Shown here: positions 1-6,804 of the stretch, piece after piece | How positions within the stretch are numbered: position 1 is the first letter of the stretch | Layout: each line of letters opens with the position of its first letter | From: a virus | Length of the DNA stretch: 45,946 bases | Direction: 5' to 3' (one strand) | IMG/VR virus record: IMGVR_UViG_3300048091_000163 | Location: 1 to 45,946 of that record | The notes under the pieces: model-generated | Told to the model about the DNA's origin: nothing | The model's input: the letters and a program-made list of their open reading frames with translations, nothing else | The model's database searches: none | Program-made: the position numbers and the translations under genes

Positions 1-40
1 GCCCTTGCGGGCTTGGGTTGCTTCGCTGTTGGCTCGGGGC

Positions 41-1138
41 TCATGCTGCTTTTGATGTGGTTTTTGCCAGGATCTTAAGCCACGGCCACCCCTTGTATTT
101 GTCGCCGCTCTGGCGAATGTGCGTGTACCTCTTGAGCGATTCCCAGGAGCGGTGACCGGAGACGGTTGCCGCTTGCGGGATTGAGCGGCCCATTTCGAAA
201 AGCCGCGACACGCCGTCGTGACGCAAGTCATGGAAACGCAAACCCTTGATATCGAGAACCTTGCACATGAGCGTAAAGCTCTTGCTGATGGCGTTCGGAT
301 CATATGGAAAATAGCGGCCATTTGTCAGCGGCATTGAATCGAGGATGGCAAGCGCCTGGGGCGGCATATCGCACCACGTATCATTGCCGATCTTTTCGCC
401 TGGGTGCTTCATGTCTCGGACCAAAACGCGGCTGTGCCTATGATCGACGTCACCCGGCGCGATATTGCAAATCTCTTCTTGTCGGCGTGTGCTGAATATG
501 GCGAACGCGATTATTTTCTGCATTGGCATTTGATCGGGTCGGCGGGCCGAACGCTCGCCGTAAGCGGTCAAGATTCGGTCAAGCTCCTCCAGCGTGGGGC
601 GGCGGTCGCGCTTGTCGCTCTGCTTGATAATGCCAATTTTCCGCGCAACCTTCTGCGCGCCCAGTATCGTCGCCTCATCCAACTTGAAACCCCATGCTGG
701 CCCCGCGATGGCGAACACGGCCGACAGGTGCGATAGGTAAACGGCAACCGTCTGCGGCTTCCTGGTCTTCCCCAGGTCGGCCGCCAGGGCAATGATGTCC
801 TGGCTTGTGATGTCCTCGCACGCCTTCCCGGCAATGGCGAATGTCTTCAGCTTCAACAGGCAGTTTTTCTTAGACTTCCCTAGCTTCTTGACGCTTTCGA
901 GCATGTACTTATCGATTGCGTCGGCAAGCGTCTTTCGGTCGGCTCCAGCGCGCCCGATTTCCCCAGGCTTTGAAAGCTCCTCTTCACGCTCCGCGATCCA
1001 CGCCAGGGCGGCGGCCTTCTTGTCAAACGTCTTATTCTCACGGTGCGTTTGGCCGTTTCGCATGATCGAAACCTTAGCCAGGAACGCAATTGTTTTGTCC
1101 TTTCGAGGACGCTTAACGACGGTGCCCATTGATAACAT
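41..1138 (-). CDS. int: Tyrosine-family site-specific integrase
   Basis: Phage integrase that would insert and excise the genome at att sites by strand exchange through a 3'-phosphotyrosine intermediate. The C-terminal catalytic domain shows the family signature in order: Arg218 in STRR, the box H303-D-L-R306, H329 in SGHRSW, and nucleophile Tyr338 in KRYTHI. The N-terminal half (about residues 1-165) fits an arm-binding plus core-binding (SAM-like) domain. Length 365 residues is normal. A second in-frame ATG three codons in (base 1129) lies about 9 bases after an AGGT and may be the true start. It is alone in its transcription unit, with a predicted promoter/operator just upstream. Its position at the window edge suggests attP is near, but no att core was identified. 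Family assignment is firm. Confidence 0.95.
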   Translation of the reverse strand: MLSMGTVVKRPRKDKTIAFLAKVSIMRNGQTHRENKTFDKKAAALAWIAEREEELSKPGEIGRAGADRKTLADAIDKYMLESVKKLGKSKKNCLLKLKTFAIAGKACEDITSQDIIALAADLGKTRKPQTVAVYLSHLSAVFAIAGPAWGFKLDEATILGAQKVARKIGIIKQSDKRDRRPTLEELDRILTAYGERSARRPDQMPMQKIIAFAIFSTRRQEEICNIAPGDVDHRHSRVLVRDMKHPGEKIGNDTWCDMPPQALAILDSMPLTNGRYFPYDPNAISKSFTLMCKVLDIKGLRFHDLRHDGVSRLFEMGRSIPQAATVSGHRSWESLKRYTHIRQSGDKYKGWPWLKILAKTTSKAA

Positions 1139-1186
1139 ACCTGTAGCAGTTGGAACATTGTTATCGATATCGGTGTTGAACCCACT

Positions 1187-1209
1187 TGTATAGTGTAATT
1201 ATCACAACA
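1187..1209 (-). promoter_or_regulatory. Predicted int promoter -10 with overlapping phage operator
   Basis: On the minus strand a TATACA -10 box (1187-1192) sits next to a 16-bp operator-like sequence at 1194-1209 (TGTAATTATCACAACA on the plus strand). This matches the family of operators found at the other early promoters, with the shared right half CACAACA. No good -35 box at standard spacing was found (TTGCAA is 19 bp upstream). It suggests int is under the same repressor as the other early units. This is inference from sequence similarity. Confidence 0.45.
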
Positions 1210-1297
1210 CCTTGCAATATTCATCAACGTGGCGTTCTGGCAAAAGCCCGCAACACAAGGGGCCATCATCCGATGGGCGATGGGATGATTTGGCACT

Positions 1298-1323
1298 AAA
1301 AAGCCCGCAAATGCGGGCTTTTT
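1298..1323. terminator. Bidirectional intrinsic terminator
   Basis: A perfect 11-bp stem AAAAAGCCCGC / GCGGGCTTTTT with a 4-base loop. The A-run and T-run make it a terminator in both directions. It lies between the left-arm operon and the int promoter and would insulate int from readthrough. Confidence 0.8.
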
Positions 1324-1408
1324 CATAGGCGTGTTATCAATGATGTTATAAGCGGTTTTCGGCGCGGCCGGTAATTCGATGTTCAAATCATAGCCCGAAA
1401 TTTGGTAT

Positions 1409-1433
1409 AAAAAAAGCCCGCAAGACGCGGGCT
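1409..1433 (-). terminator. Terminator of the small-gene operon
   Basis: Read leftward this is a GC-rich 7-bp stem (AGCCCGC/GCGGGCT, 5-base loop) followed by seven T residues, about 27 bases after the stop codon of the last gene of the operon. A second terminator-like hairpin follows about 90 bases further on. Confidence 0.8.
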
Positions 1434-1459
1434 CCTTTGTGGCGGTGTTATCAAAAATT

Positions 1460-1672
1460 CTACGCCTGCTCGGCTGGTATAAACGTGTAGGTCAACACGT
1501 AGCTGCCGGGGCCTGTCCTGGTATGCTGGTGACTGATCCTGACCGGGCAACCGAAATATCGCTCGGCCTTCTCTATCCCTCGGCGGGCCTCGCGCACGGC
1601 GTTGTGATATGCAGTGTTGTCCTTCGGCGGACCCATGGCCTCAACCAGGGCTTCAAGCTCGGAAGTCTTCAT
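1460..1672 (-). CDS. Small hypothetical protein (70 aa), last gene of left operon
   Basis: Function not recognised. The start chosen is the ATG of MKTSELEAL, which overlaps the preceding stop codon as ATGA; a longer reading is possible but would lie over the upstream gene. The protein has an N-terminal helical stretch followed by a short beta-rich end (VRISHQHT... SYVLTYTFIP). It lacks a signal peptide or membrane segment. It is the distal gene of a translationally coupled run of ten small genes and is followed by a strong terminator, so it is probably an early accessory protein. Confidence 0.65.
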   Translation of the reverse strand: MKTSELEALVEAMGPPKDNTAYHNAVREARRGIEKAERYFGCPVRISHQHTRTGPGSYVLTYTFIPAEQA

Positions 1673-1932
1673 TCTGCCTTCTCCTCTTCCAGAGCTTGGC
1701 GAACAATCTTGAGCGCTTCGGCCGTGGCGTCTGTAAAGCTCTTGCTCTCTCTCGATGTGTTGAAATGTACCGGGCATCCCTCCGCGTTGTATGCGAACCA
1801 TCCGGACATTCCCTTTTGCGCGACTGCATAGGCAATGCCGCCCTTTCGCAAGGTGTAGGTTTCAACCGATCGATAGCGCCCGGTCTGCTTGTCCCGCGAC
1901 CATGCGAAGCGCGTTTGTTTCGGCGTGCTCAT
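1669..1932 (-). CDS. Small hypothetical protein (87 aa)
   Basis: Function not recognised. It begins MSTPKQTRFAW, with its ATG overlapping the stop of the zinc-finger gene upstream by 4 bases; its own stop overlaps the next start. The centre is rich in Tyr, Gly and Trp (GRYRSVETYTLRKGG...MSGWFAYNAEG) and the C-terminus is a charged helix (EALKIVRQALEEEKAE). This resembles small basic phage proteins that may bind a host factor or nucleic acid, but there is no diagnostic motif. Real-gene status rests on the coupled spacing and on codon usage like its neighbours. Confidence 0.65.
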   Translation of the reverse strand: MSTPKQTRFAWSRDKQTGRYRSVETYTLRKGGIAYAVAQKGMSGWFAYNAEGCPVHFNTSRESKSFTDATAEALKIVRQALEEEKAE

Positions 1933-2414
1933 TCTGGTTTGCCTTTCTGCGGCAGGTTGGCGGCAATCTCCTGGGCCGCTCGATAGACGGCGCGAGCCTG
2001 CTCGATGCTTCGAATGTCTGCCGTGTGATAAGACTTCGCTTCGACGGCCGCCGCAAGCTTCGCGTAAAGCTCTTTCCGGCCGATCCGCTTCGACTGCCAA
2101 AGCGGGTCAATGAGGCGGTGAATGTGGTTCCTCGCCTCTTTGAGTTCTGGCGTTGGGATGACGCCTAGGGGATTGGTTGGGTTATCCGTCTTATGGTGGC
2201 ACCCCACGGCGTTGCCGCAAGCGTCGCACTTCCAGAACGGAAGTGCAGCAAGATCCGGCCGGTGGGCGTAAACCTCCCGGCCGTCTGTCAGCCGCGCCGT
2301 AACATCGGCGGCGCATCCGCAACAATAAATCTCGCGGGCGTTTTGCGGGGCGCTCGGGTTGGCAGCCTCGTGCCGCTTGCGCGCCTTGCGGGTTCTGGAT
2401 CGGCCGCCGCTCAT
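1929..2414 (-). CDS. DUF3268-type zinc-finger protein
   Basis: 161-residue protein with two Cys pairs, CCGC near residue 31 and CDAC near residue 64, followed by GCHH. The spaced sequence VYAHRP...FWKCDACGNAVGCHHKTDNPTNPLG and the following EARNHIHRLIDPLW are the pattern of the zinc-finger-containing family DUF3268, found in many phages and prophages. The metal site is structural or nucleic-acid binding; its biological role is unknown. Residues 1-15 are very basic (RSRTRKARKRH). The start overlaps the preceding stop as ATGA. Confidence 0.75.
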   Translation of the reverse strand: MSGGRSRTRKARKRHEAANPSAPQNAREIYCCGCAADVTARLTDGREVYAHRPDLAALPFWKCDACGNAVGCHHKTDNPTNPLGVIPTPELKEARNHIHRLIDPLWQSKRIGRKELYAKLAAAVEAKSYHTADIRSIEQARAVYRAAQEIAANLPQKGKPE

Positions 2415-2962
2415 GCTTCTACTGCCTTCCTCGGCTTGCCTGCCGCCTCCCAGGAGGCGACGGCTTCCAGCCAGCTTTCGTGTTCGTCAACTTCGTCCTG
2501 CGCCCTCTGGCGCTCGCGTTCAACTTCTTCGTCCGTCATGGAATTGAAGTCGCCCGCGTATTCTTTCCAGGTGTCGGCGATCTGCGCACAAGGCTCGATA
2601 GCCTGGGCGGTGACGTTCTGCGGCTCCAGGCCGCCGCCCTTGATCTGGTCGAACAACACGCCAATTGACCTTGATAGGTATTCGCTACCGTTCAAGCCCC
2701 TGCCCCATGCCTTGACGAGATCCAGGGCGCGCAAGCGCTCGGCGTGTTCGCCCATTTCGAACGCGTTCTTAGCCGCGTCGTCAACAGCCTCCATCAGGTT
2801 CGCGCGCTCGATCTCGGCCGCCTCCTGGTTTTGCTTGCGCTCGGCCTGGATCGCTTCGGCTATCAGGCGCGCAATCTGCTTTCCCGCGTCGGTGCGCAGG
2901 TCGAGGCGATGCCCTGCGATCCACGCCGCTGTCTTTTCGATATCGATGGCAATGGCGCTCAC
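2411..2962 (-). CDS. Hypothetical protein (183 aa), acidic and helical
   Basis: Function not recognised. It starts with GTG in a GTGA overlap with the upstream stop, so it is translationally coupled. The protein is predominantly alpha-helical, with long charged runs (residues about 36-75 and 140-165, e.g. DEEVERERQRAQDEVDEHE) suitable for coiled coils. There is no signal peptide, membrane segment or metal motif. It is likely a cytoplasmic early protein. Confidence 0.65.
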   Translation of the reverse strand: MSAIAIDIEKTAAWIAGHRLDLRTDAGKQIARLIAEAIQAERKQNQEAAEIERANLMEAVDDAAKNAFEMGEHAERLRALDLVKAWGRGLNGSEYLSRSIGVLFDQIKGGGLEPQNVTAQAIEPCAQIADTWKEYAGDFNSMTDEEVERERQRAQDEVDEHESWLEAVASWEAAGKPRKAVEA

Positions 2963-3165
2963 TGAATGATCCCCTGACGAAACGCCTTGCCGACGATACC
3001 GGCCGCGCTATTGACGTTCATGGCCGCCATCATGCCTCGCACGCGGTAATCAACCGCGTGCTTGGTGACGCCCATGACATCGGCGATAACCTTCGCCTGG
3101 GTGCCCTGGGACAAGAGGTCGATGATTTTGATTTCATCGGGGGTGAGACGGTACGGCACGGCCAT
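2959..3165 (-). CDS. Small LuxR/GerE-type HTH DNA-binding protein
   Basis: 67-residue protein that is almost entirely one helix-turn-helix domain. The stretch LTPDEIKIIDLLSQG then AKVIADVMGVTKHAVDYRV follows the LuxR/GerE family pattern (LT.rE.evl.l...G.s.keIA..L..s..TV..h), and the end (AAMNVNSAAGIVGKA) matches the fourth helix. There is no receiver or autoinducer domain, so it would act as a free DNA-binding unit, perhaps an early or late regulator. The start was chosen at MAVPYRL because its ATG overlaps the previous TAA (TAATG). The target is unknown. Confidence 0.7.
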   Translation of the reverse strand: MAVPYRLTPDEIKIIDLLSQGTQAKVIADVMGVTKHAVDYRVRGMMAAMNVNSAAGIVGKAFRQGIIQ

Positions 3166-3494
3166 TATGCTGCTTCCTTCAAGCGTTCGATGCTGTCTTT
3201 CCATTCGGTTGCCGCGTGGCGGCCGATGGCGGTGTTTTCGCTTTCGATGACTGCGGCCGCGCGCTTGAAAAGCTCGGCCTCAAAGGCGTTCGGCAATCCC
3301 AGGAAGCCGCGACCGGTCGGGGTCAATTCCGCGCCGTCGCTGAGAACGATAGACTTCACGTAAAAGCCTTCGTCCGGAGATCCGGCGTAGTTCTCGACAA
3401 GCTCGGCGTTGCCGTAGATCAAAAGGCCGCTTTCGTTCTTGCCCAGGATCGGGATGACGAGTTCGTCAAAATCAAAGGTGACGGTGTGCGGCAT
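3165..3494 (-). CDS. Hypothetical protein (109 aa)
   Basis: Function not recognised. A strong Shine-Dalgarno (AGGAGGTAA) precedes the ATG by 7 bases, better than for its neighbours, so it is probably well translated. The N-terminal half is beta-rich (MPHTVTFDFDELVIPILG, then YVKSIVLSDGAELTP) and the C-terminal half is a charged helix (FEAELFKRAAAVIESENTA...). It overlaps the upstream gene by 23 bases and its stop overlaps the next start as TAATG. Confidence 0.65.
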   Translation of the reverse strand: MPHTVTFDFDELVIPILGKNESGLLIYGNAELVENYAGSPDEGFYVKSIVLSDGAELTPTGRGFLGLPNAFEAELFKRAAAVIESENTAIGRHAATEWKDSIERLKEAA

Positions 3495-3618
3495 AGGCGT
3501 TTACCTCCTGGTCAATGCGCGCCTGGGTGACAAGCTGGCTGTTGTAGGAAATGAAAAAAGCGATGCTGAAGCCGAACCCGGCGACCATCGCCGCAAGGGC
3601 GTGAAGGGCGCGGCGCAT
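3472..3618 (-). CDS. Small single-pass membrane protein (48 aa)
   Basis: Predicted inner-membrane microprotein. After a short basic start (MRRALH) comes one hydrophobic helix (ALAAMVAGFGFSIAFFI), then a polar tail (SQLVTQARIDQEVNAY). The ATG overlaps the preceding stop codon (ATGA), which supports translation despite the size. It is one of five microproteins of 37-48 residues with a hydrophobic segment in this window. Superinfection exclusion or modulation of a host membrane enzyme is possible, but nothing here shows which. Confidence 0.55.
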   Translation of the reverse strand: MRRALHALAAMVAGFGFSIAFFISYNSQLVTQARIDQEVNAYAAHRHL

Positions 3619-3878
3619 CAAGCGGGCTCTACGGCGTAGATGTCGCCGCCCTTGGTGATGAAGTCGGCGCAGTTCTCGCAATCCTCGTCCACGTCGTAGA
3701 ACGAGATTTCGAAGTTTGCGCGCGCCCAGGCTTCGGCGGCCTCCAGGCTGTCAAAGCCCGACTTGATCGGCTTGCGGCCGGTCGTGTACGGGGTTTCCGA
3801 TTTGAAAATTCCGATGCTCATTCCGCATTGCTCCTCATGCTGTTGGATGACGGCCCGAAGGCCGTCGCCGAACTGCAT
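3618..3878 (-). CDS. Hypothetical acidic protein with CxxC (86 aa)
   Basis: Function not recognised. The start at MQFGDGL overlaps the upstream stop (TGATG); an inner ATG at base 3821 (MSIGIFKSE) has a better ribosome site (GAGGAG) and would give 67 residues. The C-terminal half contains FEISFYDVDEDCENCADFI, an acidic stretch with one CxxC that could hold a metal only with a partner. The segment SGFDSLEAAEAWARANFE resembles small phage/host proteins with an alpha-beta hairpin, but it is not diagnostic. Confidence 0.6.
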   Translation of the reverse strand: MQFGDGLRAVIQQHEEQCGMSIGIFKSETPYTTGRKPIKSGFDSLEAAEAWARANFEISFYDVDEDCENCADFITKGGDIYAVEPA

Positions 3879-4093
3879 CAAGTCGTTTTCCAGCCCTTCG
3901 CGACGCGGCGGGCGTGCATGAATTCGATTGCTGCCGGGGCGGTCGCAAATTTGCGGGCTGATCCGCGCGTTGCGTTGCTGTTCCAGTAGAGTGACCAGTG
4001 GCCCTTTGGCTGACGGACCAGGACGCAAGCGAAGCGGTTGGACTTGGTGAACACGTCGAACGCTTCGCGGCCTGCTTCAAAAAGCTGGTACAT
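3878..4093 (-). CDS. Small hypothetical basic protein (71 aa)
   Basis: Function not recognised. It begins MYQLFEAGREAFDVF, with its ATG in a TAATG overlap with the preceding gene. It is compact, beta-rich in the middle (FACVLVRQPKGHWSLYWN) and basic toward the end (RRVAKGWKTT), so nucleic-acid or protein binding is possible. Base composition and codon use match its neighbours. Confidence 0.6.
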   Translation of the reverse strand: MYQLFEAGREAFDVFTKSNRFACVLVRQPKGHWSLYWNSNATRGSARKFATAPAAIEFMHARRVAKGWKTT

Positions 4094-4368
4094 TACGCGG
4101 CCGCCTGTTCGTTCGAGTTGCGGAGCGCGACCAGGGCGGCGGTTGCGCGAACAACCTTGCCGTAGTTGTGGATCGTGGACATGTAGCTGCGATAATCGCC
4201 GGAGCGACGCGCGTTCCCTACCCAGGCGGCAACGGTCGAAGAGCCTTCGCCGTAGAACCGGCCGCGCGGGCCATCCTCGCCAGCGGAAACCCACTGCCCG
4301 ATCTGGAGCGCGGCGCGCTGCTCGCTGTCGAGGTTCCAAATGTTGACTGTCTTGGTAAAGCGGGCCAT
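4093..4368 (-). CDS. Hypothetical protein (91 aa), first gene of left operon
   Basis: First gene after the predicted promoter with two operators, so likely the earliest and most strongly expressed product of this unit. It begins MARFTKTVNIWNLDSEQR after GAGGCAAAACCGC. The middle contains GQWVSAGEDGPRGRFYGEG and the end is helical. It has no known domain, signal or membrane segment. Short proteins of this look are common in the early regions of rhizobial phages, but I cannot name a function. Confidence 0.65.
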   Translation of the reverse strand: MARFTKTVNIWNLDSEQRAALQIGQWVSAGEDGPRGRFYGEGSSTVAAWVGNARRSGDYRSYMSTIHNYGKVVRATAALVALRNSNEQAAA

Positions 4369-4389
4369 GCGGTTTTGCCTCTAATGTGT

Positions 4390-4455
4390 TGCATTAGTCA
4401 CATCAGTACAGGAGGCAAAATTTTGTGTCAACATGATAATGTGGAAACCACATCA
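4390..4455 (-). promoter_or_regulatory. Left-operon promoter with two flanking operators
   Basis: Leftward promoter: -35 TTGACA (4426-4431), 17-bp spacer, -10 TACTGA (4403-4408). One operator-like 16-mer covers the -10 (4390-4405, TGCATTAGTCACATCA) and a second lies just upstream of the -35 (4440-4455, TGTGGAAACCACATCA, a near-perfect palindrome). A separate 17-bp inverted repeat CTAATG-N5-CATTAG (4381-4397) lies in the leader. The -35/spacer sequence TTGACACAAAATTT is shared with the promoter near base 6300. Confidence 0.65.
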
Positions 4456-4461
4456 CCTGGG

Positions 4462-4492
4462 CAAAATAAAAGCGCGGTGGTTAGCCGCGCTT
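4462..4492 (-). terminator. Terminator of the 505-aa protein unit
   Basis: Read leftward: stem AAGCGCGG / CCGCGCTT with a 7-base loop, followed by TTTTATTTT. It sits between the 48-aa membrane-protein gene and the operators of the next unit, insulating the two transcripts. Confidence 0.8.
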
Positions 4493-4514
4493 GTGGTCGG
4501 ATCGGTCGGCGGCG

Positions 4515-4661
4515 TTAGCCTGCCATGGCAAGGGATATGATCTTGAGGACGACGGCCACGGCAACGAACGGAAGGCCGCGATATAGAAGCCAGCGGAGCC
4601 GGTCTTTCATCGTCCGCTTCGGCTTCCAATCGCCGTGCATGTAGGTGACTTTATCGCCCAT
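4515..4661 (-). CDS. Small single-pass membrane protein (48 aa)
   Basis: Open frame starting MGDKVTYMHGDWKPKRTMKD, followed by a hydrophobic C-terminal half (GLPFVAVAVVLKIISLAMAG). The basic patch before the helix predicts an N-in orientation. It follows the 505-residue gene by 78 bases and directly precedes a terminator, so it belongs to that transcript. Function unknown. Confidence 0.5.
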   Translation of the reverse strand: MGDKVTYMHGDWKPKRTMKDRLRWLLYRGLPFVAVAVVLKIISLAMAG

Positions 4662-4739
4662 TGTCGCGCGTCCCTGGTGTGGCGGCCCAAATTGGCCGCC
4701 TCCAGCTTCATCACAAATTGGGCGAGTTGGTCAAGCTTG

Positions 4740-6257
4740 CTAGAAGGGGTAGATGTCGCACCATCCAAAGTAATTTGGCTTGGCTCCTGCCGCCTCGTCT
4801 GCCGCCACTGCGGCTTTGTTGCGCTCCAGGAACATGCCCACAAGTCTGCCGGGGCCTTCCTGCTCGCGCTCTGCCCTGTACGCTTCAGCTTCCGCCCTGG
4901 TGCTGAAATCAGCGTCAACCATGCGCTCACCTCCATGGCCGTCAGCCTCGCGGCCGGTCACGGTGAAAACCGGGTTCGCGCCACCCTTCGCGATTGGGTG
5001 CACTGTGGTACGTGTCGAGCGCGATACGGGCGGCGCTGGCAAGCGTTCGGTTTGCTCAAGGCTCAACGAAAGCGCGGCGTTTTCCAGCTTCAGGCGCTCG
5101 TTCTCGGCCCTAAGCTCGGCGTTCTCGACTTCAAGCCGTTCGATCCGTGCACCTCGGCGTAGCTCCCGGTGGTAGTGGGCGATTGACGGCGCTGCGGCGG
5201 GCTCGGCAGCAAGTCCGCGCTTTACTGCTTCGCGCTCGGCGATGGCAATCCAATGGGCGTCCGTCAACCCTTCCCAGGCTCCAGTTTCCGCAAGCTTGAT
5301 GTTGTCGCCATACTGCTCGATGCGGCGTCCGTCATACTCTACGAGAACTTCGCCCTGGGTGGCGCTGAAGCGCTTGCGGGTAATCTTCACCTTCGCGGCG
5401 TCGAATGGCTCGACCTGGGCGGCTTTCTCGGCGGCAAGCTCGGCCGCGTGGTCGGGATACATCGCGGCGTAGGCCTCGGCGCGGCGCTTGCGGAAGATCT
5501 CGCGGCGGCCGCTCGCGTCCTTGATGCCGCTGCCTACCGTCCAGTTAGCCGCGTCGATGTCCTCGGCAACGTCAGCCGGAATGTCCAGGTTGTTCCAAAG
5601 CGGAACGCCTGGGCGCTTGGTAGCTTCCAGCGTCCAGAATGCAATATCATCGGAGGCGCTCATGTCGCGCGCCTGGGCGGCTTCCTGGGTGGCAACGTCG
5701 GCAGGCACGTCACGAATGCGGATGATAGCAAGGGCTGTCGCTTCGGCAAGGAAGCCCTCCTCGTCGCGCACAATCCAGTTTCCGGAGTTCGCTTCAATAT
5801 AGCAGTGCTGTACGCGCTCGGTTTCGAGCCATTCGAGCATGCCGGTGATGTCAGCGCCAAAGCGGTCCTTTGCTGCGAAAACGATAGAGGCGGCCTTCTT
5901 CTCGACGCGCTCTGCGCGCGCTTCCGGCGCTTCTACCGTCTGCCAGATCCAGTTTTCGGCCGGGTGCTTGGCGACGTTGGCGCGATTATTCAGGAATTTG
6001 ATGCCATAGACGCGCTCGGCGGCGGCGCGGAGATCCGCCAGCTTGTCGCCCTGGTCGCGGTGAAGCAGCGGCGAAACCTGCTGCGCGCGGCTTTCGTCAC
6101 CGGCTGGACGCATGTAGACGGCCCAGCCATCGGCGGCGCTGCCTGCAATAAAGAGATAAGCTTTATTCACGAGCACGTCGCGGATTGCCACAACCTTGCC
6201 TTCGCGCTTGACGTGGGTCGGCCAGAAAATGTTGCGGCGTGGGTTCTTAGAGGCCAT
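4740..6257 (-). CDS. Unknown 505-aa protein with coiled coil
   Basis: Function not recognised. It is the largest leftward product and has its own promoter with two operators, so it is early and repressor-controlled. The region 1-130 is mixed alpha/beta. Around residues 380-415 there is a short leucine-zipper-like coiled coil (RIERLEVENAELRAEN then RLKLENAALSLS), suggesting oligomerisation. The last 80 residues include ADFSTRAEAEAYRAERE and end in a Trp/Tyr-rich tail (YFGWCDIYPF). It has no enzyme motif, signal peptide or membrane segment. A long open frame also exists on the opposite strand; it is treated as an overlap artefact. Confidence 0.75.
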   Translation of the reverse strand: MASKNPRRNIFWPTHVKREGKVVAIRDVLVNKAYLFIAGSAADGWAVYMRPAGDESRAQQVSPLLHRDQGDKLADLRAAAERVYGIKFLNNRANVAKHPAENWIWQTVEAPEARAERVEKKAASIVFAAKDRFGADITGMLEWLETERVQHCYIEANSGNWIVRDEEGFLAEATALAIIRIRDVPADVATQEAAQARDMSASDDIAFWTLEATKRPGVPLWNNLDIPADVAEDIDAANWTVGSGIKDASGRREIFRKRRAEAYAAMYPDHAAELAAEKAAQVEPFDAAKVKITRKRFSATQGEVLVEYDGRRIEQYGDNIKLAETGAWEGLTDAHWIAIAEREAVKRGLAAEPAAAPSIAHYHRELRRGARIERLEVENAELRAENERLKLENAALSLSLEQTERLPAPPVSRSTRTTVHPIAKGGANPVFTVTGREADGHGGERMVDADFSTRAEAEAYRAEREQEGPGRLVGMFLERNKAAVAADEAAGAKPNYFGWCDIYPF

Positions 6258-6276
6258 TGCGATAATCTCCAGTTAC

Positions 6277-6341
6277 TGTTGTGTTATTCGCACCATACGC
6301 GGCTCGAAATTTTGTGTCAACAGCGTGTTGTGACTTTCGCA
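6277..6341 (-). promoter_or_regulatory. Promoter of the 505-aa gene with two flanking operators
   Basis: Leftward promoter: -35 TTGACA (6315-6320), 17-bp spacer, -10 TATGGT (6292-6297). Operator-like 16-mers lie on both sides: 6277-6292 (minus-strand TGCGAATAACACAACA, touching the -10) and 6326-6341 (TGCGAAAGTCACAACA, just upstream of the -35). The geometry is the same as at the promoter near 4400, strong internal evidence that both are bound by one regulator. Confidence 0.7.
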
Positions 6342-6344
6342 TTG

Positions 6345-6373
6345 AAAAGGGCGGCTCGATTGCTCGGCCGCCC
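6345..6373 (-). terminator. Terminator of the exported-protein unit
   Basis: Read leftward: GGGCGGC / GCCGCCC stem with an 11-base loop, then TTTT. It lies 22 bases after the stop of the exported-protein gene and directly before the next promoter's upstream operator. Confidence 0.75.
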
Positions 6374-6395
6374 TGGGTTTTGTGTCTTGCTTAGA

Positions 6396-6722
6396 TTACT
6401 GCCGGGTACACTCTTTGATGTCGTCGGCGGGGCGCTTCATCGTATCGGGGCCACGGTAAGCGATGAAGCCGAAACGGGCGGCCTCACCCGGCAAGGTGCG
6501 AGCGCTCGGGCTCGGCTGCATTCTCAGATCGACGCGCTGGACGGTCGCCGGGGCTTCCGGTGCGACGACATGCGCCACGGTGTGGCTTGCGAGCGACTGC
6601 GAAACGATCACGTCGGGCGACACGATCACACTGAACGCCAGCGCGCTCGACGGTGCCGCAATCATCGCCAGCGCGGCCGCCGCCATGCCAACGAATGCAA
6701 GTCCAATTCGTTTGATGCTCAT
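6396..6722 (-). CDS. Exported protein with Sec signal peptide (108 aa)
   Basis: The N-terminus MSIKRIGLAFVGMAAAALAM has a basic n-region and hydrophobic core, and the following residues end in a small-residue site (SSALA-F) near residue 29, predicting cleavage and export to the periplasm. The mature part is about 80 residues, rich in Val, Ala and Pro, with a single Cys near the C-terminus (ECTRQ) and no lipobox. A good ribosome site (AAGGAAAG) precedes the ATG. Its repressor-controlled early position argues against a structural role. It may alter the host envelope during infection. No family was recognised. Confidence 0.65.
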   Translation of the reverse strand: MSIKRIGLAFVGMAAAALAMIAAPSSALAFSVIVSPDVIVSQSLASHTVAHVVAPEAPATVQRVDLRMQPSPSARTLPGEAARFGFIAYRGPDTMKRPADDIKECTRQ

Positions 6723-6804
6723 TTTCCGCTTTCCTTCTGTTGGCGGTTTTTTTGGTTTGCCTGCCCTTTATCGGGCAAGACAGTTGTCGCCAAATATCAG
6801 CGGC

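Larger units (their letters stand above)
1242..1456. repeat. AAGCCCGCAA / GTGTTATCAA repeat cluster beside int
   Basis: This fills most of the roughly 320-base gene-free stretch between int and the next leftward gene. The 10-mer AAGCCCGCAA occurs at 1244-1253, 1301-1310 and 1414-1423, and in inverted orientation at 5-14 on the far side of int. The last two copies are each the left arm of a hairpin and are each followed by GGC(G)GTGTTATCAA, so a module of about 43 bases appears twice (1298-1340 and 1411-1456). An ATTGATAACAT sequence at the int start is an inverted copy of GTTATCAAT. It could be duplicated terminators, integrase arm-type sites, or both. Confidence 0.55.

Noticed and set aside
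51-66. AACCACATCA near the end of int, similar to the right half of the operator
   Set aside because: Inside coding sequence (Thr-Thr-Ser), left half does not match; probably chance.
4607-4711. Possible 34-aa leftward frame MKLEAANLGRHTRDARQ... between the 505-aa and 48-aa genes
   Set aside because: Overlaps the 48-aa membrane frame and has no own ribosome site; evidence too thin.
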